Part shown: positions 14,810-18,294 of the stretch, piece by piece
Layout of the letters: every line of letters starts with the position of its first letter
Numbering within the stretch: position 1 is the stretch's first letter
DNA from: CAZWSC01 sp964636385
GTDB taxonomy: Bacteria > Eisenbacteria > RBG-16-71-46 > CAIMUX01
Direction: 5' to 3'
DNA: 18,294 nt
Assembly: GCA_964636385.1 (NCBI GenBank)
Contig: CAZWSC010000084.1
Span: forward strand, 1-18,294
The notes under the pieces: model-generated
Seen by the model: only the letters and a program-made list of their open reading frames with translations
Database searches by the model: none
Told to the model about the DNA's origin: nothing
Position numbers and translations under genes: made by a program

Positions 14810-16429
14810 ATGCCGATGGATATCGCTCTGGCCAGCGCCGAGATGGTGCCCTACGCGAAGGTTGGCGGCCTGGCCGATGTGGTCGGGGCCCTGTCGAAGG
14901 AGCTGAGCCGGATGGGGCACAAGGTGACAGTCTTCCTGCCCCGCTACAGCGGCATCGACGGCTCGCGCTTTCCCGAGCTCTCTCTCAAGCCGGCAGGGGA
15001 GACGCCGATCCGCCTGGGGCGCAGGGTCGAGGAGGCGAAGTACCTTGTTGCGGTGGACCCCGGGACGAGAGTCCGCCTCATCCTGGTCGATCACCCCGGC
15101 TTCTTCGACCGCGCGAACCCGTACGTGGACCCGGCCACGGGCGAGGACTGGCCCGACAACCTCGAGCGCTTCGTCTTCTTCAACCGCGCGATCCTGGAGA
15201 GCTTCAGGCTGCTGGACTGGGTCCCGGATGTGATCCACGCCAACGACTACCAGACCGGGCTGATCCCGGTCCTGCTGAGGGAGGAGTACGGGCAGCCTCC
15301 GGGTGCCGGGTTGAACGCAGCGGAGTCCGGCGCGGCATCACACGGAGCGAAAGCTGCCGATGACCGGGGGTCAGGCCTGGCTCGCGGGATCACCTCGACA
15401 CTGAACATGGAGGCGGCGGAACTGAGAAGAGTCGACTTCCGCAGGGCGGCCACCCTCTTCTCGATCCACAACATGGGATACCAGGGGATCTTCCCCGAAG
15501 ACTCGCTCGCCGTGATCGGCCTGGATCCGCGCCTGGCCGTTCCGACCGGCCCGCTGGAGTTCTGGGGCAGGGTCAACTTCATGAAGGCGGCGATTCACTA
15601 CGCCGACCTGATCACCACCGTCAGTCCGCGCTACGCGGAGGAGATCCAGGGCGGCGAGGAGTTCGGATTCGGCCTGGAGGGGGTCCTGCGTTCGCGAAGC
15701 CGCGATCTCATCGGGATCCTGAACGGAATCGACCCGGAGATCTGGGATCCGGCGAACGATCAGCTCATCCCGGTGCGCTACGGACCGGGGCAGATCCGGA
15801 AGAAGCAGGAGAACAAGGTCCGGCTGCTCGAGAGCATGGAGCTGCCGGTCGAGCCGGATGTGCCGCTGATCGGCGTGATATCGCGCCTCGTCGACCAGAA
15901 GGGTTTCGACCTCTTCGAGCAGATAGCCGATGAGATCTTTGCCGAACGTGTGAAGATGGTCGTGCTCGGGAGCGGGCAGCCCAGGTACGAGGAGCTGATG
16001 AAGAGCCTGCGGAAGCGGTATCCGGCGAAGTTCGCGGTCGCCCTGGAGTTCAACAACCCCCTGGCGCACCTGATCGAGGCGGGGAGCGACTTCTTCCTGA
16101 TGCCGTCGCGCTACGAGCCGTGCGGGCTGAACCAGATGTACTCCCTGCGCTACGGCACATTGCCGATCGTGCGCGCGACAGGCGGCCTGGCCGACACCGT
16201 GAAGGACTACAACTTCAGGACCGGGAAGGGTAACGGGATCGTCTTCGAGGAGTACGACGCGGGCCAGATGTACTTCGCCATCCGCCGGGCGCTGCGCCTG
16301 TACGGGAAACGGCGGCCCTTCAAGAAGCTGGTTGCCGAGATCATGAAGACCGACCACTCCTGGGCACACGCCGCCGCAGAGTACGTGCGGGTGTACCAGC
16401 GCGCGACCGATAAGCGGCGGAGCGCGTAG
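14810..16429 (+). CDS. glgA: Glycogen/starch synthase
   Basis: A 539-residue GT5 enzyme. The start at 14810 follows AAAGGGAG (14795-14802) and gives 'MPMDIALASAEMVPYAKVGG', the usual GlgA N-terminus; a frame extension to ATG 14747 adds 21 unusual residues and is less likely. Lys17 in 'KVGGLADVV' is the nucleotide-sugar-binding lysine. Other blocks are 'HANDYQTGLIPVLL', 'LFSIHNMGYQGIF', 'GILNGIDPEIWDP', 'ISRLVDQKGFDL', and 'YEPCGLNQMYSLRYGTLPIV' (435-454) with Glu436 of the retaining motif, then 'ATGGLADTV'. It elongates alpha-1,4-glucan from ADP- or UDP-glucose in the cytoplasm. Residues about 163-209 form an Ala/Gly-rich insertion of about 40 residues before the 'LFSIHN' block that most GlgA proteins lack. 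Downstream, 111 bases with only weak hairpins separate it from the convergent aspartate kinase gene; I see no T-rich terminator there. Confidence 0.93.
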   Translation: MPMDIALASAEMVPYAKVGGLADVVGALSKELSRMGHKVTVFLPRYSGIDGSRFPELSLKPAGETPIRLGRRVEEAKYLVAVDPGTRVRLILVDHPGFFDRANPYVDPATGEDWPDNLERFVFFNRAILESFRLLDWVPDVIHANDYQTGLIPVLLREEYGQPPGAGLNAAESGAASHGAKAADDRGSGLARGITSTLNMEAAELRRVDFRRAATLFSIHNMGYQGIFPEDSLAVIGLDPRLAVPTGPLEFWGRVNFMKAAIHYADLITTVSPRYAEEIQGGEEFGFGLEGVLRSRSRDLIGILNGIDPEIWDPANDQLIPVRYGPGQIRKKQENKVRLLESMELPVEPDVPLIGVISRLVDQKGFDLFEQIADEIFAERVKMVVLGSGQPRYEELMKSLRKRYPAKFAVALEFNNPLAHLIEAGSDFFLMPSRYEPCGLNQMYSLRYGTLPIVRATGGLADTVKDYNFRTGKGNGIVFEEYDAGQMYFAIRRALRLYGKRRPFKKLVAEIMKTDHSWAHAAAEYVRVYQRATDKRRSA

Positions 16430-16540
16430 AAGGCGCTAATCGCGTGCGCTTCCGGTGTCGCGGCAGGGAAGACGCGAACAACGCGAGTCATGACGTGCGG
16501 GTGCGGCCAGTCCTGCGTGACGCGCGGTCCGTGGTGCGGG

Positions 16541-17794
16541 CTACTCCAGGAACTCGGCGTGCAGTCTTCGCACCGCGTCCTCGCCCTGCGTGGCCGGCGC
16601 GAGGATCGACAGGGAGAGGGTGCCGGTGTGGACACCCCAGACGGGGATCCCGCCGGCCTGCATGGCGCTCTCCGACCTGCTCACGATGTCCCCCTGGCTG
16701 AGGATCCCTTCCCCAACGAGGCTGATCAGCGCAGCGTCCGACTGAACGCTGATCTCGGATCCTGTGCCCCAGTGGGCAGCCTGGGTCCAGGTCCCTGTGT
16801 CGGTGTCGCCGGCGGAGGCGAACTCCACCCATGAAGAACCGTCCGGAAGCTGCAGGCGGCTGAAGAAGAGGAAGCGGGGCGGCGCCTGGGGCTCCGCGCC
16901 GGGAGGGGGGGCAGTCCCCGCCGGGATCCTGACACGCACCCAGGTGACCGGCGACTCCAGGGCCACGCCGAGAATCCGTTCGCTTTCCATGGGCTCCTCC
17001 TCCGAGTCTGCGTGAATGCGGGCCGGGGGGACATGGCCAGTCCCGGCCCCGGGCCCGGCGCCCGTTTCGCTGTGGATGCGGGTGCCTCTCTCTTCGGTAA
17101 TGGAACTGCGCACCTCCACGGGGATCCCGTACTTCCTCGCGAGCAGCACGGCCCTGTGAAAGAGGACCCGGCCTCCGAGGTGCGAAAAGGCGATCATCTC
17201 CCCGTAGCCGATGCCGGGCAGGGGGCGCGCGGACGGCACTATCCGCGGGTCGGCCGTCAGTACACCCGGCACATCGGTGAAGATCTCGCACACAGGAGCG
17301 CCGAGATGCACCGCGAGGGCCACCGCCGTCGTGTCGCTGCCACCGCGGCCAAGGGTGGTGACCTCCTTCAGCGCGGAGACGCCCTGGAAGCCGGCCACGA
17401 TGACGACCCTGCCGCGCTCCAGCTCCTCGCGGATCCTGAACGACTTCATGCTGGTTATCTGCGCGTTGCTGTGCCTGGTGTCGGTGACGATCCCGCTCTG
17501 CGAACCTGTGAAAGAGATCGCGGGGCAGCCCATCGATTCCAGACACATGGCAAGGAGCGTCATGGTGATCCGCTCGCCCGAGGTGACCAGCATGTCGAGC
17601 TCGCGGCGCGAGGGTGTGCGGCTGACGCGATGCGCAAGGCGGATCAGCTCGTCGGTCGTCTGCCCCATGGCCGAGACGACGACGACGATCGGGTCGCCCG
17701 CTTTGCGATACGCCAGGATCCTGCGCGCCACGGCCAGGATGTGGGCCGGGGTCTCGACGGAGGTGCCTCCGAATTTCAGAACGCGTGTCGGCAA
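16541..17794 (-). CDS. lysC: Aspartate kinase with divergent regulatory region
   Basis: A 417-residue protein on the minus strand from a TTG start at 17794, with GGAG seven bases upstream and no in-frame ATG or GTG nearby. The catalytic domain is complete: 'KFGGTSV' (7-13), 'VVSAMGQTTDEL' (39-50), 'TSGERI' (71-76), 'LGRGGSDTTAVALA' (148-161), 'FTDVPGVLTADPR' (172-184) and 'IPVEVRSSI' (224-232). It phosphorylates aspartate, the first step to lysine, threonine, methionine and diaminopimelate. After residue 243 comes a Gly/Pro/Glu-rich linker, then a poorly conserved first ACT region (about 270-350) with its own Pro-rich insertion (291-306). The second ACT (354-417: 'ALISLVGEGI...IVSRSESAMQAGGIPVWGVHTG') is recognisable. 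Feedback control may be changed (inference). It converges on glgA and is unrelated to the polysaccharide operon. Confidence 0.92.
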   Translation of the reverse strand: MPTRVLKFGGTSVETPAHILAVARRILAYRKAGDPIVVVVSAMGQTTDELIRLAHRVSRTPSRRELDMLVTSGERITMTLLAMCLESMGCPAISFTGSQSGIVTDTRHSNAQITSMKSFRIREELERGRVVIVAGFQGVSALKEVTTLGRGGSDTTAVALAVHLGAPVCEIFTDVPGVLTADPRIVPSARPLPGIGYGEMIAFSHLGGRVLFHRAVLLARKYGIPVEVRSSITEERGTRIHSETGAGPGAGTGHVPPARIHADSEEEPMESERILGVALESPVTWVRVRIPAGTAPPPGAEPQAPPRFLFFSRLQLPDGSSWVEFASAGDTDTGTWTQAAHWGTGSEISVQSDAALISLVGEGILSQGDIVSRSESAMQAGGIPVWGVHTGTLSLSILAPATQGEDAVRRLHAEFLE

Positions 17795-17841
17795 TCGTGT
17801 GCTCCGTCTGCCTGCTGTGTGCTTTCGAACTCCAGGGGCGG

Positions 17842-17870
17842 AGCATATGCCGGGGAGGATCGGCAGGCAA
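17842..17870 (-). promoter_or_regulatory. Possible lysC promoter
   Basis: Read on the minus strand, TTGCCT (17865-17870) and TATGCT (17842-17847) are spaced by 17 bases, each matching four of six consensus positions. It would start transcription about 40 bases before the TTG start. An inverted repeat CTCCG-N4-CGGAG (17873-17886) lies just upstream and could be an operator, though this is weak. Confidence 0.35.
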
Positions 17871-17911
17871 ACCTCCGTTGCCGGAGATTACCCTGAAGGA
17901 ACCTGTCACCC

Positions 17912-17927
17912 GTTCCGATAGCGGAAC
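17912..17927. repeat. Perfect inverted repeat between divergent promoters
   Basis: GTTCCG-ATAG-CGGAAC has six-base arms and a four-base centre. It lies between the predicted lysC promoter (leftward) and the tRNA promoter (rightward), so it could be a regulator site or a small hairpin. No T-tract on either side. Confidence 0.4.
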
Positions 17928-17954
17928 TGGCGCGCAGCCATCAGATTTCCGGGG

Positions 17955-17983
17955 TTGACATCGGATGGCGGCGCTGCAAGAAT
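17955..17983 (+). promoter_or_regulatory. Predicted promoter of the tRNA pair
   Basis: A perfect TTGACA (17955-17960), then 17 bases and AAGAAT (17978-17983, four of six). Transcription would begin near 17990, about 55 bases before tRNA-Gly. Between them, 17998-18028 can fold either as GGGGC/GCCCC enclosing GGGCT/AGCCC, or locally as GCC-TTCG-GGC with a stable tetraloop. Confidence 0.6.
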
Positions 17984-18044
17984 CGGATTTCGCGATTGGG
18001 GCCTTCGGGCTTCAAGCCCGGGCGCCCCGGAACAGGTTCGATGA

Positions 18045-18121
<77 letters not shown>

Positions 18122-18193
18122 CTTTTTTCCCTCCAGAGAAGAAGGCGCTCCGGCGGCGATCTCCTTCGCCATGGAGCCGCGGGATCTTCAGGG

Positions 18194-18268
18194 GGCGCCA
18201 TAGCCAAGTGGTAAGGCGACGGTCTGCAAAACCGTTATTCTCCGGTTCGAATCCGGATGGCGCCTCCA
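18194..18268 (+). tRNA. tRNA-Cys (anticodon GCA)
   Basis: A full cloverleaf of 75 bases with encoded CCA. Acceptor GGCGCCA/TGGCGCC, D-stem GCC/GGC, anticodon stem ACGGT/ACCGT with loop CTGCAAA (GCA), T-stem TCCGG/CCGGA with loop TTCGAAT, and discriminator T73, the main identity base of cysteine tRNA. It lies 72 bases after tRNA-Gly with no separate promoter evident, so the two are probably cotranscribed. Confidence 0.96.
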
Positions 18269-18294
18269 GTCTAACTCTCTAGCACCGTACAAGA

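Noticed and set aside
16430..16540. Bidirectional terminator between glgA and lysC
   Set aside because: Only short interrupted stems (for example around 16471-16489) and no T-tract on either strand, so I do not call one.
16488..17909. 473-codon frame overlapping lysC on the same strand
   Set aside because: Shifted frame of lysC with Arg/Gly/Pro-rich content; aspartate kinase motifs are in the other frame.

Overview
The window is an 18.3 kb piece of a high-GC bacterial chromosome. It carries most of a surface polysaccharide (exopolysaccharide or O-antigen-like) locus, then sugar-nucleotide and glycogen genes, an aspartate kinase on the opposite strand, and two tRNA genes. I see no insertion sequence, CRISPR array, phage gene or integration site. 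The high GC, Shine-Dalgarno use, a SPOR-domain lipoprotein and an 'alternative' GlmU-type enzyme of the kind best known from the Bacteroidota/FCB side suggest an uncultured Gram-negative lineage. The sequence does not name the phylum.

Layout. (1) Bases 2-5239, plus strand: the tail of a CpsD-type tyrosine autokinase (polysaccharide chain-length control), then four genes. They are a nucleotidyltransferase-fold protein, an alkaline-phosphatase-superfamily hydrolase, a UPF0104 flippase-like membrane protein and an O-antigen ligase/Wzy-like protein. From the second gene on, each start overlaps the previous stop by 1-4 bases, so the four are very probably translationally coupled. (2) Bases 5222-5590: a leader region. 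A promoter (TTGACG-17-TATCTT) sits in the end of the ligase gene. Next come a 12-codon ORF behind a near-perfect anti-Shine-Dalgarno complement, several hairpins, and a 38-codon Arg-rich ORF whose stop overlaps the next gene's start as GTGA. Inside that ORF lies a very strong intrinsic terminator hairpin with a T-tract. This looks like an attenuator. (3) Bases 5591-10432: a polyprenyl-phosphate sugar-1-phosphate transferase (start of lipid-linked repeat-unit synthesis), a GT39-type membrane glycosyltransferase and two GT4 glycosyltransferases, all with overlapping starts and stops. (4) Bases 10467-16429: mannose-1-phosphate guanylyltransferase, a SPOR lipoprotein, an alternative GlmU-like enzyme, GalT and glycogen/starch synthase. 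(5) Bases 16541-17794, minus strand: aspartate kinase with a degenerate first ACT region. (6) A divergent promoter region, then tRNA-Gly(GCC) and tRNA-Cys(GCA) on the plus strand.

How they fit together. ManC, the GlmU-like enzyme and GalT can supply GDP-mannose, UDP-GlcNAc-type and UDP-hexose donors. The sugar transferase loads the first sugar phosphate on the lipid carrier and the GT4 enzymes extend it. The flippase-like and ligase/polymerase proteins and the autokinase handle export, polymerisation and length. GlgA connects the same sugar-phosphate pool to storage glucan. The most noteworthy regulatory signal is the leader before the sugar transferase; the most noteworthy protein module is nucleotidyltransferase-phosphatase-flippase-ligase.
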